DNA of 64,000 nt, from the NCBI GenBank assembly GCA_049791675.1, contig JBARAD010000162.1, forward strand, positions 1-64,000. Reading direction: 5' to 3'. A program made the translations under genes and the position numbers. Below, piece by piece: positions 25,736 through 34,200 of the stretch. The first letter of the stretch is position 1; every line of letters begins with the position of its first letter. The notes below the pieces were generated by a model that did no database searches, was not told where the DNA came from, and was given only the letters and a program-made list of their open reading frames with translations. Source of the DNA: Chryseosolibacter sp049791675 (GTDB lineage Bacteria; Bacteroidota; Bacteroidia; Cytophagales; Cyclobacteriaceae).

Positions 25736-28700
25736 CTACTGTTTAAGGGTCAGATAGCCAGCGACCATTTTTTGATCCGGTACCTCGATCGTATAATAAT
25801 ATGTCCCTGATGGCAATGCATTGCCATTGTTGTTAAGTCCCCTGAATGCGTTTGCCGCGGGATCGTTCTGGTAATTTTCAACGTCAAATACTTTGTCTCC
25901 CCAGCGGTTGAAAATGCTTACCTTATTTTGTGGTGGTAATCCTGCGATGCGCATAAACCGGTTATCACCCGGGCTATTGGGAGCCACGGCGTTATAAACG
26001 ACGATCTTCGAGACAACATCCACTTCTATTGACAATACGTTCTCGCGGCAGGCGCCCGCGCGGTCACAGGCCCTGATTGTCAGCTGGTCGGTGCCCTGAT
26101 AGGTAATATCCTTGTAGTCCAGCACGAGATTAACTTCTGTGGGCGATACGACTACGATCGTCGCGTTCGCTCCGCTCGCGGGTATGTCAACGATTGTAAA
26201 GGCGTTCGGATCAAGGTTGTTGTCAACATCAGACGTGATGTTCATCAGATTGATGGTCCGTGCTGACCCGGCGGGAGTGCTGACCGGCTCCGGCGCAATC
26301 ACGGGCGGGGTATTGGTCACCGTCATCGTTACAATGTTCTGCGCACACGCCCCGTCCAGGTCGCAAACTTCCAGGGTCAGGGTTTCCGTGCCTGTATAGT
26401 CCAGCGTATTATAATCAATCGTTAGTATGCCATTGGCATCGATACTGGTACTGGCGCCGCTTGCCGGTTGCTGTATTATCTTCAGTGTGGTCAGATCGAG
26501 ATCGGCCGCGCCGTTGGGGTCGGTGATCAATTGCTTCAGGTCCACCGTGGCGCTGCCCGCAAAGGTGATATTGACTGCGTGGGTATTGACTGCAGGCGGA
26601 TCGTTGACAAAGATCTCGAGGCTCTTGGATGCAATGTTGGGGTCGGTAAAATCCTGATCGAAAACGGCAAAAGAAATTGTTTTCGCAATGATGGATTTTT
26701 TGGAAGGCTGTTTTCTTCCCCCGGAAGGGCCCACCTCAAAAGTAACAGTCCGCAACAAGGCCTGGTATTCCTCTGTGGTAGCTTTGCCGCGGAACGTCAG
26801 CACGCCGGTACCGGCGTCGAAGGTCCCGTTGATGCCTGTCTGTGGCGTAAAGGCCAGTGTTTCCCCTGCCTGATGATCTTCAATGTTGACGGTAGCTTGA
26901 ACGATCGCGTCATTGTCAGGGTCAGCAAGGGCCAGGTCAGGTTCTATGACGACGGGCGGGCCGTCACTGTCATACCGGACCACCGTTTCCGGGAGGGAAG
27001 TATTGACTTTTTGATTCTGGTTTTCAAGATAGTTGATCGAACCGTCGCCAATTCCTGCAAAGGCATCGAGGTCTCCATCGCCATCATAATCCGCTAAAGC
27101 GATCTTTGCATAGGGATTCATTTGGCTGAAGACGATGATGGCTGGAGTTTCGAAGACAGGATTTTCCGGCGTCCCCGTGTTTTCCATGTAGAGCATGGCG
27201 GGTTCTTCTTGGTTGAGGGGATTGATGCCATTAAAGGACAGGTCAAGGTCACCGTCATGATCAAGGTCTGTGAAGTTCGGGATGGCTGTTCCCAATGTAT
27301 GTAAGCCTGCAGTGTGTAAAGGATTTTCGGCCTCCAGTAATTCCGTATACGCAGGTGTCTGTGCTGATCCTGTATTCTGGAAATATCGCATGGCTCCGTA
27401 GGCTTCCGTCAGGACCAGGTCAAGGTCACCATCGTTATCGAGATCAACCAGTCTGGCGCCCGACCCCCAGGAACCGTTGATGTCCACAAACGGACCTGAT
27501 GCTGTCGCGTCTTTATAGATCCCATCATCGTTCCGGAAAAAAACAATGTTGCCATCGCGGTTCCCGCTGATCAGATCCTGGTCGCCATCTCCGTCGACAT
27601 CTGCGAACTGCGGCACAAAGTTTCCGTACACCTCCAGCGTGTCAAACGGATTTGTATTTCCAGTCATCCTGGTAAAGACTCCATCCTGATTTTGGTAACG
27701 TGTGAGATAGCTGTTGATCGTTACATACTTCAGGGTGTTCCAATCATAGTAACTGTTGTAATATTTATTGCCGATCAGCGCATCGAGGTCGTTGTCGCCA
27801 TCGAGGTCCATCAATACGGGTGCTGCGTCGGTTTTTACAAATACGCCGTCGAAAGGATTTTCAAAGTCATCCTTTTCAGCAAAAACCGCGCTGCCCGAAT
27901 TTTTATAGTAGTTAATGATGTTATCGGAATATTTAGTCTCCCACATTCCCAGTTCATCCGCGACAAACAGATCGACCTTTCCATCGTGATCAAAGTCAAC
28001 AAAGGCAGGGGAGGCATTTCGTCCAACACTAAATCCCGAGAGCGGATTTCCGGTTTTCGCAACAGGATCCCAGTCATCCGTCTCCTCAATAAAATTACCG
28101 GGGCTCACTTGTTTATAATAGCGCAGATATCCGTCATAATAATTGCCGATCACCAGGTCGTAATCACCGTCTTCATCAAGGTCAGCAAGAGCGGGATAAA
28201 CAGCGTCGCTGTAATAATAACTGGGGGTGGAGTCGATCGTCAGCGTGGAGGCCGTGAAATTTCCGCTTCCGTCGTTCACATAATAGTGAACATAATTTTC
28301 GATGTAATCCGGATAGGTTCCCGAGCATACATAAGACCCGGCGATCAGGTCCTGATCACCATCGTGGTCGAAATCAACAAAGACAGGAGTGATCTCTGTC
28401 CCCAGAAGAATGCCGTCAAAAGGGTTTCCTTGTTTGATACCCGGATCCCATGGCCCGGTTTGTTTGGTGAAGGTGCCCGCATCATTCCTGTAATATTCAA
28501 TGCCCCTGCTATAGCTATAGTAAGATGGAGGGATGACGGGCCAACCGGTTTGTCCGAGGATGAGATCCATGTCGCCGTCCATGTCGATATCCGCAAATGC
28601 AGGGGCGACATCGTGGGTTTCTGCATGGATATCCGCGAAAGGATTGGCAGCGCCTTCTAATTCAACATAGAGGGGTGTCCCTTGGGCGGTCCTGTTCTCA

Positions 28701-29107
28701 AAATACCGGAGTTCTCCACCATATTGACCGTATTCGCCCAAAACGACATCATCATCACTGTCCTTGTCGAAATCAACAACTGTGATGATGGATTCATTCG
28801 TAAAAAGAGGCTCTCTGAGCGGGTTTGTGAGCCTGCTCTGCCGAACGAAAGGCCCAAGCGGATCCTGGATGGTGGTTTGTGCCTGTGCATTGTTACTGTT
28901 TAACAACAACACAACAGTACCTGTGGCCACGGCTACCTTCAGATGCGCCTGCAGGTGCCTGAGCGTTTTTAATACTTTTTTGAGCTCTAGAAGAAAAGTC
29001 TTTCGTTGATAGGTTGATTCCTTTTCCCGATGAAGTTTGGAGATAAGTTTCTTATATCTCCGGGACGTCTTTACATAAAGACGAATCAGGTGGTGGGGGA
29101 CTTTCAT
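25736..29107 (-). CDS. Large FG-GAP repeat protein with T9SS type B (gliding-motility-associated) C-terminal domain
   Basis: This 1123-residue surface or secreted protein contains about ten FG-GAP/VCBS repeats (roughly 105-660), each with an Asp-rich calcium loop such as DIDMDGDMDLILG or DFDHDGDQDLIAG. These are followed by cadherin/Ig-like domains (about 720-1030, with VNDPPAVNTHAVNITF and NTPPVIAPEPVSTPAGSA) and a CHU_C-type C-terminal domain (VSIFNRWGDKVF ... GTYYYTIEV). The signal peptide is unusual: about 55 basic residues precede the hydrophobic stretch, which ends NNAQAQ. It is upstream of the SprF-like gene, its likely export partner. A role in adhesion or gliding is inferred. Confidence 0.92.
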   Translation of the reverse strand: MKVPHHLIRLYVKTSRRYKKLISKLHREKESTYQRKTFLLELKKVLKTLRHLQAHLKVAVATGTVVLLLNSNNAQAQTTIQDPLGPFVRQSRLTNPLREPLFTNESIITVVDFDKDSDDDVVLGEYGQYGGELRYFENRTAQGTPLYVELEGAANPFADIHAETHDVAPAFADIDMDGDMDLILGQTGWPVIPPSYYSYSRGIEYYRNDAGTFTKQTGPWDPGIKQGNPFDGILLGTEITPVFVDFDHDGDQDLIAGSYVCSGTYPDYIENYVHYYVNDGSGNFTASTLTIDSTPSYYYSDAVYPALADLDEDGDYDLVIGNYYDGYLRYYKQVSPGNFIEETDDWDPVAKTGNPLSGFSVGRNASPAFVDFDHDGKVDLFVADELGMWETKYSDNIINYYKNSGSAVFAEKDDFENPFDGVFVKTDAAPVLMDLDGDNDLDALIGNKYYNSYYDWNTLKYVTINSYLTRYQNQDGVFTRMTGNTNPFDTLEVYGNFVPQFADVDGDGDQDLISGNRDGNIVFFRNDDGIYKDATASGPFVDINGSWGSGARLVDLDNDGDLDLVLTEAYGAMRYFQNTGSAQTPAYTELLEAENPLHTAGLHTLGTAIPNFTDLDHDGDLDLSFNGINPLNQEEPAMLYMENTGTPENPVFETPAIIVFSQMNPYAKIALADYDGDGDLDAFAGIGDGSINYLENQNQKVNTSLPETVVRYDSDGPPVVIEPDLALADPDNDAIVQATVNIEDHQAGETLAFTPQTGINGTFDAGTGVLTFRGKATTEEYQALLRTVTFEVGPSGGRKQPSKKSIIAKTISFAVFDQDFTDPNIASKSLEIFVNDPPAVNTHAVNITFAGSATVDLKQLITDPNGAADLDLTTLKIIQQPASGASTSIDANGILTIDYNTLDYTGTETLTLEVCDLDGACAQNIVTMTVTNTPPVIAPEPVSTPAGSARTINLMNITSDVDNNLDPNAFTIVDIPASGANATIVVVSPTEVNLVLDYKDITYQGTDQLTIRACDRAGACRENVLSIEVDVVSKIVVYNAVAPNSPGDNRFMRIAGLPPQNKVSIFNRWGDKVFDVENYQNDPAANAFRGLNNNGNALPSGTYYYTIEVPDQKMVAGYLTLKQ

Positions 29108-29365
29108 GGTATAGGCCTGCTACGGCACATTGAAAGTAGCAGATTGCCCTGAACTTTGCAAAAGCCGTATCTTAATTGGTTAATTTATTTCCGCCATAAC
29201 GGATTTTACCCATACAGGTTACTTTCTTTTCAGAATATTTACGGGATTGACTTCAGTGATAAGACACGATATCCGGTCTTATGCCCCCGGAGGCCGGAAA
29301 AATCAGCAGGTGCAGACTTGTGCACAAATTTCAGTTACCTCAAAAAAGAATATTTATTTTTGGCG

Positions 29366-29848
29366 ATGCAATCGTTGACTTTTGAATGTATCTGGAACAA
29401 GCGCGCGGAAGGTGATATCGCGCAAGTAAAGGCTCTTTGGAACCAATACCATGCGATCGACCCTGCGGAAGTGATCGAGCGCCGGGCCGGACAGATCGCG
29501 TTTGTCGTGAAAGATCCTGCAGGAAGGATCGTCGGGGTCTCTACCGCGGGACCTTTGCAGGTGAGACTGCTGAACGGACATTTCTTTTATGAATTCCGGT
29601 GCTTTATTGCGCCGCCATTTCGCACGCCGGGCCTGGATACGCTGCTGGCGGTGAAAACAAAAGATTTTCTCCAGGGTCTTGAAGGACGGGATTCAAAATT
29701 CAAGGGTGTCGTCATGGTGATTGAGAATCAAGCGCTTAAAAATCAACGCACCAAGGCGGTGTGGGCGGATAGTCAGATGGTGTTTGCAGGATACACGCGC
29801 GAAGGACATCATATTCGCGTGGGTTATTTCAAAGGAGCCAGAATATAG
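29366..29848 (+). CDS. GNAT-like small protein, tandem paralogue 1
   Basis: The 160-residue protein begins at ATG 29366; the frame is open further upstream but lacks sensible sequence. The core IAFVVKDPAGRIVGVSTAG resembles the beta4-alpha region of GNAT acetyltransferases, and the C-terminus has VMVIENQALKNQR and EGHHIRVGYFKGARI. The next gene is a clear paralogue. A TAnnTTTG match (29355-29362) ends 3 nt before the ATG, so transcription might be nearly leaderless. The fold is inferred and the substrate unknown. Confidence 0.65.
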   Translation: MQSLTFECIWNKRAEGDIAQVKALWNQYHAIDPAEVIERRAGQIAFVVKDPAGRIVGVSTAGPLQVRLLNGHFFYEFRCFIAPPFRTPGLDTLLAVKTKDFLQGLEGRDSKFKGVVMVIENQALKNQRTKAVWADSQMVFAGYTREGHHIRVGYFKGARI

Positions 29849-29859
29849 AAACCTGAACA

Positions 29860-30387
29860 TTGATATTCAAAATCGTGAGCGTGGATACGGAAAGAAAAGA
29901 TCAGAAGCCTGTTTTGGAGAATGTTTGGGGCAGGAATACTGATCCGCTCCGTGACACTGTGCTGGAGATCTGGCGGAACTACGGTGGGCCCACTGGACTG
30001 CAGGCGGAAGACAGGCTCGCACAACTTGTTTTTGTCGTGAAGGATGAAACAGGCAGGGTAGTGGGTATGTCTACGGCTTTCAAAGCGTATATCAGGCAGC
30101 TTCGGAATTATTGCTATGCTATCCGGTTAATGCTTGTTCCCGGGCATCGCATTCCGGGGCTGACATCGCGGCTACTGGTTTCCACCCGCGATTTCCTCGA
30201 ATCCATCCATCAACAGGATGCTACCGACCGGGCTATTGGCATGATCACCCTCGTCGAAAACCCGCACCTGAAAGAAAAACGGAATGAAGCGATCTGGCCC
30301 GCATCGGGGATGGTATACATCGGCAACAGCAAAGAAGGTCATCATATCAGGATCTACTACTTCAAGGGAGCGCGGATCCTGCCTTAA
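29860..30387 (+). CDS. GNAT-like small protein, tandem paralogue 2
   Basis: A 175-residue paralogue of the preceding gene, sharing FVVKD..GR.VG.STA, VENP.LK..R..A.W and EGHHIR..YFKGARI. The start is a TTG at 29860 or a GTG at 29875; no Shine-Dalgarno decides between them. It lies 11-26 nt after paralogue 1, hence is co-transcribed. It ends 17 bp from the convergent P450 gene. A GNAT-type acyltransferase role for the adjacent carrier-protein system is possible but only inferred from position. Confidence 0.65.
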   Translation: MIFKIVSVDTERKDQKPVLENVWGRNTDPLRDTVLEIWRNYGGPTGLQAEDRLAQLVFVVKDETGRVVGMSTAFKAYIRQLRNYCYAIRLMLVPGHRIPGLTSRLLVSTRDFLESIHQQDATDRAIGMITLVENPHLKEKRNEAIWPASGMVYIGNSKEGHHIRIYYFKGARILP

Positions 30388-30404
30388 GGTCGCCCTTCCG
30401 GGAT

Positions 30405-31616
30405 TCAGGATCGTCCCAACTCTACCTGCAGGCTGCTCAGCCTGCGCACCGCAATGTTTTTATACCACACCAGCGGTTGCTCCGGTAGACGTATATCGGG
30501 ATAACGGTCAAGAAAGGAACGGAGCGCCAGCTGCGATTGCCTTCTTCCCAACCAGTCGCCGAGGCAATAATGGATTCCGCTGCCGAACGACAGGTGCCGG
30601 TTTGGCTTGCGTGTGATGTCGAACTGATCGGGTCGCTCGAAAGCATCTTCATCCCGGTTCCCTGATCCGACCACCAGCGTAACCGTGGAGCCACGGGGAA
30701 CTGCCTTTCCGCGGATCGTAACCTCATCTTTTGAGACGCGTCCAAGTAACTGAACGACGGAATCATAACGCAATACTTCCTCGATGGCTTGGTCAAGCAG
30801 TTCGGGACGGTTGCGCAACAACTGAAGCTGTTCGGGATGTTTACAGAGATGTAACAGCGTGCTGCTGATCAACCCCGCAGAAGTTTCCTCACCTGCCGTA
30901 AAAAGAAAAATGCCGATAGAGATCAGTTCTTCTTCCGTTAAGCCCGCCTGCTCATGCAGGTTTTTTTGGATCAGTCGGCTCAGCAACCCGTTATCGGGCG
31001 TGTCCCGTTTTATTTTCACCTGCTCACGGAAGTATTCGATGAAGTCACGCGCGGCCTCATTCATCCTCACCAGGTCCTTCATCGACACATAAAGATCCAG
31101 GGTTTTGGTCATCGCCACGCCCAGTTCCATGAGGTGTCTGTAATCCGTAACGGGTACGCCCAGGATGTCCGCGATATTGTATAGCGGGACCGGTTGTGCA
31201 AAGCCTGCGACGAAATCCAACTGGTTTCCGTGAATCCCGTTCAGCGTGTCGTTAACATTCTGCTGTATGATTTCGTCGATGTCGCGATTGCTCCAGGCTT
31301 TGGAAATAAAGCTGCGGATACGGTGGTGTTGTTCATCATTCAACATCAGGATAAAAGAATTCATCGCCCTGTAGATGGCGCGAAAATCTTCCTGCTTGTT
31401 GTCAAAATATCGGATTCCCTTTTTTAGCCAAAGCAGGCGGTTACCGCTTTCAAAAGAAGGGTTTTTCAGGATGTCTTTGATGTCATCGTATTTTGTGATG
31501 ATGAATTCTCCTGTCTGCGCGCGGTGAACTGCATCCATGCGCCGCAGTTCCGCATACATTTCATACGGATCGGAAATATTCCTTTCATCCAGGGGTTTCC
31601 AGAGAAACGTATTCAT
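30405..31616 (-). CDS. Cytochrome P450
   Basis: The 403-residue soluble bacterial P450 has every signature: the I-helix oxygen-binding motif in FTAGEETSAG, the ExxR motif in IEEVLRYDS, and the heme-binding loop FGSGIHYCLGDWLGR with the Cys ligand. Its start overlaps the carrier-protein gene by 4 nt. P450s encoded next to stand-alone carrier proteins commonly hydroxylate amino or fatty acids bound to the carrier; this is inferred from the neighbourhood. A ferredoxin or reductase gene is not in the window. Confidence 0.95.
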   Translation of the reverse strand: MNTFLWKPLDERNISDPYEMYAELRRMDAVHRAQTGEFIITKYDDIKDILKNPSFESGNRLLWLKKGIRYFDNKQEDFRAIYRAMNSFILMLNDEQHHRIRSFISKAWSNRDIDEIIQQNVNDTLNGIHGNQLDFVAGFAQPVPLYNIADILGVPVTDYRHLMELGVAMTKTLDLYVSMKDLVRMNEAARDFIEYFREQVKIKRDTPDNGLLSRLIQKNLHEQAGLTEEELISIGIFLFTAGEETSAGLISSTLLHLCKHPEQLQLLRNRPELLDQAIEEVLRYDSVVQLLGRVSKDEVTIRGKAVPRGSTVTLVVGSGNRDEDAFERPDQFDITRKPNRHLSFGSGIHYCLGDWLGRRQSQLALRSFLDRYPDIRLPEQPLVWYKNIAVRRLSSLQVELGRS

Positions 31617-31855
31617 TTCTGCCCGAGCGTAGTGATGTATCCGGCCAGTAGTTCGACCGTGGGATAATCCCAGAAGAAAAGCGGGTTCATCTCGATGTTT
31701 AATTTCTTCTCGAGAATATCCAGGATGAAGACCGCGCTGATGGAATTCAGTCCCAGGTCAAAGAAGGTTGCCGAGTCGGCGATCTCCGAAACAGGAACGC
31801 CGGTTTCTCTGGCAATCTCCGTTTTAAGCAATTGAAGAATGTCCGCGTTCGTCAT
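31613..31855 (-). CDS. Stand-alone phosphopantetheine carrier protein (ACP/PCP)
   Basis: The 80-residue protein is a single PP-binding domain with attachment site Ser38 in FFDLGLNSISA and the helix-4 motif FFWDYPTVELLAGYI. This last form is typical of PKS/NRPS carrier domains rather than the housekeeping AcpP. It overlaps the TIGR03032-like gene by 32 nt upstream and the P450 gene by 4 nt downstream, so the three are translated as a unit. No adenylation or ketosynthase gene is nearby, so loading must occur in trans. Confidence 0.92.
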   Translation of the reverse strand: MTNADILQLLKTEIARETGVPVSEIADSATFFDLGLNSISAVFILDILEKKLNIEMNPLFFWDYPTVELLAGYITTLGQK

Positions 31856-32924
31856 GTTCTTCCTTTTTGAGTACAGCCCAGTAATCTTCTTCCGGTGTGG
31901 TAAGGGCCAACCGGTGTTCGGGTTTCTGAGAACTGACGAGGCCGGGCCTTTTCATGTCATGCATGATACGAACATCGTAAATTTCCTCCACACTATCCTC
32001 ATATTTCATTTCCGCCACTATCCGTGCCGTTGGAAGGTGTACGACGACGATACCGCAGAAGACGGATTTTCCGGCAATCGGGAGGTCGTCAAAGACAGCT
32101 GAATTTCTTTTCCTTAGTTGCGAGAGTCCGATGAACAGATAATCGCCGGCCAGGTCCATACCGCGGGCGAAGCCATTCAGGGACACCACCACCTCTTTTT
32201 TGCCGGAAGCCGGGTCAATGTACACCAGATTTCCGGAGGCCGACTCAAGCACGTACAGTTGGTTGTTGTAGATCCGCGGCGAATGTGGCATGGATAATCC
32301 TTCGGCGATGATGGTGTTGGATGAAACCTCCATCACGATTCCTCCGTTCTCTCTGTTCTGACGCCAGCCCTGCGGTACATTTGTTTTGCCGAGCGCAGTA
32401 ACATATTTCGGTGTGCCATTTTCGAAGGCCACGCCATTCAAATGGCAATGGTCTTCCGGTGTGATCTTCGGGATAAAAAAGGGTTTCCAGAGAGGCGTAA
32501 AACTGTACCTGTGGTCGATGGCAGCAAGGCAGCTGAAGCGCGTATTCACCGCGAGAAGGTTCTCGCCGGTCCAATGCAGATCGTGAATATCCACTTCTCC
32601 TGTAAAGTATGTCGCGCGCGGGAGAAACAAGGCATCGTATGTATTGGGTTGCTGAGGATAGTTGGCAGCCATGCGGCTTGCATTGTTGAATACGATCACC
32701 TCTGTCATGGTGGCAACAGCGAGTTTTGTCGCATCGACGGCAATGCCCATGGGTTTTTGAAAACTCCTGGGAAGCTGTATCAGCCGGGACGGACTGACCG
32801 CGCTGAGAAGCACAACTTTGCCTGCCTGGTATGTACTGAGTGCAAGGGTGCACTGCAATTGATGAAGGAGCCCGGGCAGATTGGGTGAATGTGTACAGGT
32901 AAAGGCGGCGACCTTGGGATTCAT
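31824..32924 (-). CDS. TIGR03032/DUF4915-family protein
   Basis: The 366-residue protein shows the family words in order: LALSTYQAGKVVLLSA near the N-terminus, DIHDLHWTGENLLAVN, HCHLNGVAFENGTPKYVTALG, EGLSMPHSPRIYNN and GFARGMDLAGDYLFIGLS. The repeat spacing suggests a beta-propeller. The biochemical function of the family is not established to my knowledge. It is the first gene of a three-gene overlapping operon with a carrier protein and a P450, and is therefore likely part of a carrier-bound tailoring pathway. Confidence 0.8.
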   Translation of the reverse strand: MNPKVAAFTCTHSPNLPGLLHQLQCTLALSTYQAGKVVLLSAVSPSRLIQLPRSFQKPMGIAVDATKLAVATMTEVIVFNNASRMAANYPQQPNTYDALFLPRATYFTGEVDIHDLHWTGENLLAVNTRFSCLAAIDHRYSFTPLWKPFFIPKITPEDHCHLNGVAFENGTPKYVTALGKTNVPQGWRQNRENGGIVMEVSSNTIIAEGLSMPHSPRIYNNQLYVLESASGNLVYIDPASGKKEVVVSLNGFARGMDLAGDYLFIGLSQLRKRNSAVFDDLPIAGKSVFCGIVVVHLPTARIVAEMKYEDSVEEIYDVRIMHDMKRPGLVSSQKPEHRLALTTPEEDYWAVLKKEEHDERGHSSIA

Positions 32925-33263
32925 GAACTAAAGAAATTCAAAACCTTGTCAATCTCCAAAGGAATACGGCATTCGGCCATCACACAATCGTTTGAGGAAA
33001 TAAAAATTAACCCACCGTATAGAAATTGGAGCTAATTCCTTTTAATAATGGTTAAGTTTGGGTGTGTTTTGGATGGCGGCTGACCAAAAATTGTCTGGGA
33101 ACAGAATATCAGAAGGGTCAGCAGCAGGGCGAGCAGCAAACGATATTTCAGGTTCAAGTTCTGTTAGGTTAGGTTGATGATCCGAAGATAGGATTGGAAG
33201 CGATAATTCACAAGATTTGCGTAACTTTCTGATCCACAAATTTTTAAATAAACGAAGAGCCAC
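32925..33263. other. Intergenic region between divergent genes
   Basis: This 339-base gap lies between the TIGR03032-like gene (minus) and cysH (plus) and should contain both promoters. A 73-codon minus-strand frame (33042-33263) has no family resemblance. TAACTTTC at 33222-33229 is one mismatch from TAnnTTTG and is a weak cysH promoter candidate. No riboswitch or repeat is recognised. Confidence 0.4.
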
Positions 33264-33920
33264 ATGACTTTTGAGGAAATCCAGTCGAGGATCTACGCTT
33301 ACAAGGAGGCAGGGAAGTCACTTTTTACCACCTCGTCTTTCCAATCGCACAGCCTGGTGCTGTTGCATATGCTGAGCCGGATTGACAATACCATCCCGGT
33401 ATATTTTATCAATACCGGTTATCATTTCCCCGATACGGTCAGGTTTCGTGACCAGATCACCGAATCATTTGGGATCCGCACCGTCGACCTGAAATCCGAT
33501 GTGCCGAAATATATGCAGCGCGACGGCGAAGGCAAACTGCTATTTGCTTCCGATCCAGACCATTGCTGTTATTTGAACAAGACCCAGCCGATGGATGCCA
33601 TCCTCATGTCGCATGACGTCTGGATCAATGGCGTACGTGCCGATCAAAGCGCAGTACGCGCGGCCATGAAAGTCGAGCAGCCGGCCAAGCACGGATGTAT
33701 GCGCTTTCACCCGATGCTGGACTGGAATTCAAAAATGATCTGGCAATACCAGAAAGAATATAATCTGCCGAAACATCCCCTGGAAGAGAAGGGCTTTATC
33801 AGTATCGGATGTGAACCTTGCACGCGGAAGCTCGATCCGGAAATGCAGGAACGCGAAGCGCGCTGGTTCGGATTGAATAAAGTTGAATGCGGATTGCATA
33901 CGGATCTGATCAATAAGTGA
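33264..33920 (+). CDS. cysH: Assimilatory adenylylsulfate (APS-type) reductase
   Basis: Reduces activated sulfate to sulfite. The 218-residue protein has the nucleotide-binding TTSSFQSHSLVLLH motif, the Cys101-Cys102 and Cys183-x2-Cys186 pairs that bind a [4Fe-4S] cluster in APS reductases (absent from E. coli-type PAPS reductase), and the catalytic Cys209 in VECGLH. The cluster motif indicates APS rather than PAPS as substrate. The rest of the sulfate pathway is not adjacent. Confidence 0.93.
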   Translation: MTFEEIQSRIYAYKEAGKSLFTTSSFQSHSLVLLHMLSRIDNTIPVYFINTGYHFPDTVRFRDQITESFGIRTVDLKSDVPKYMQRDGEGKLLFASDPDHCCYLNKTQPMDAILMSHDVWINGVRADQSAVRAAMKVEQPAKHGCMRFHPMLDWNSKMIWQYQKEYNLPKHPLEEKGFISIGCEPCTRKLDPEMQEREARWFGLNKVECGLHTDLINK

Positions 33921-34197
33921 GTTGTCAGTGGTGAGTCGTGAATGAACTACTGCATCACATCGAGTCGAACATTAAAGAATGATCACTGCTTCGCATGTGA
34001 TCAGAGCAATACAGATTTTTAATATGTATAGAAAGCACTCCATTAGCCATACTGTCGGATTGAGTAGCGGATGCACTCACCACTCACCACTGACCACTCA
34101 CGTCAAGGCACCGATTGCGCTGAAAGGAGAGCACTTAAGCTGCTATCCAGTTGTGTTGAGCAGAATTCAGTCACCATCCACCCCTCACCATTCACAA
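33917..34197. repeat. Inverted low-complexity arrays (GTGGTGAGT-type) between cysH and the epimerase
   Basis: The left arm (33917-33944, containing GTCAGTGGTGAGTCGTGA) begins inside the cysH stop codon. The right arm (34073-34102) has CACTCACCACTCACCACTGA and is its reverse complement in word content. A second right-hand patch lies at 34167-34197 (TCACCATCCACCCCTCACCA). The intervening roughly 130 bp show no gene. Confidence 0.6.
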
Positions 34198-34200
34198 TAA

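Noticed and set aside
27692..28660. 322-codon plus-strand frame inside the FG-GAP gene
   Set aside because: The repeated Asp-rich codons of FG-GAP loops read as Val/Ile-rich sequence on the opposite strand; a pure artefact.
33042..33263. 73-codon minus-strand frame upstream of cysH
   Set aside because: No family resemblance and it covers the expected cysH promoter region.
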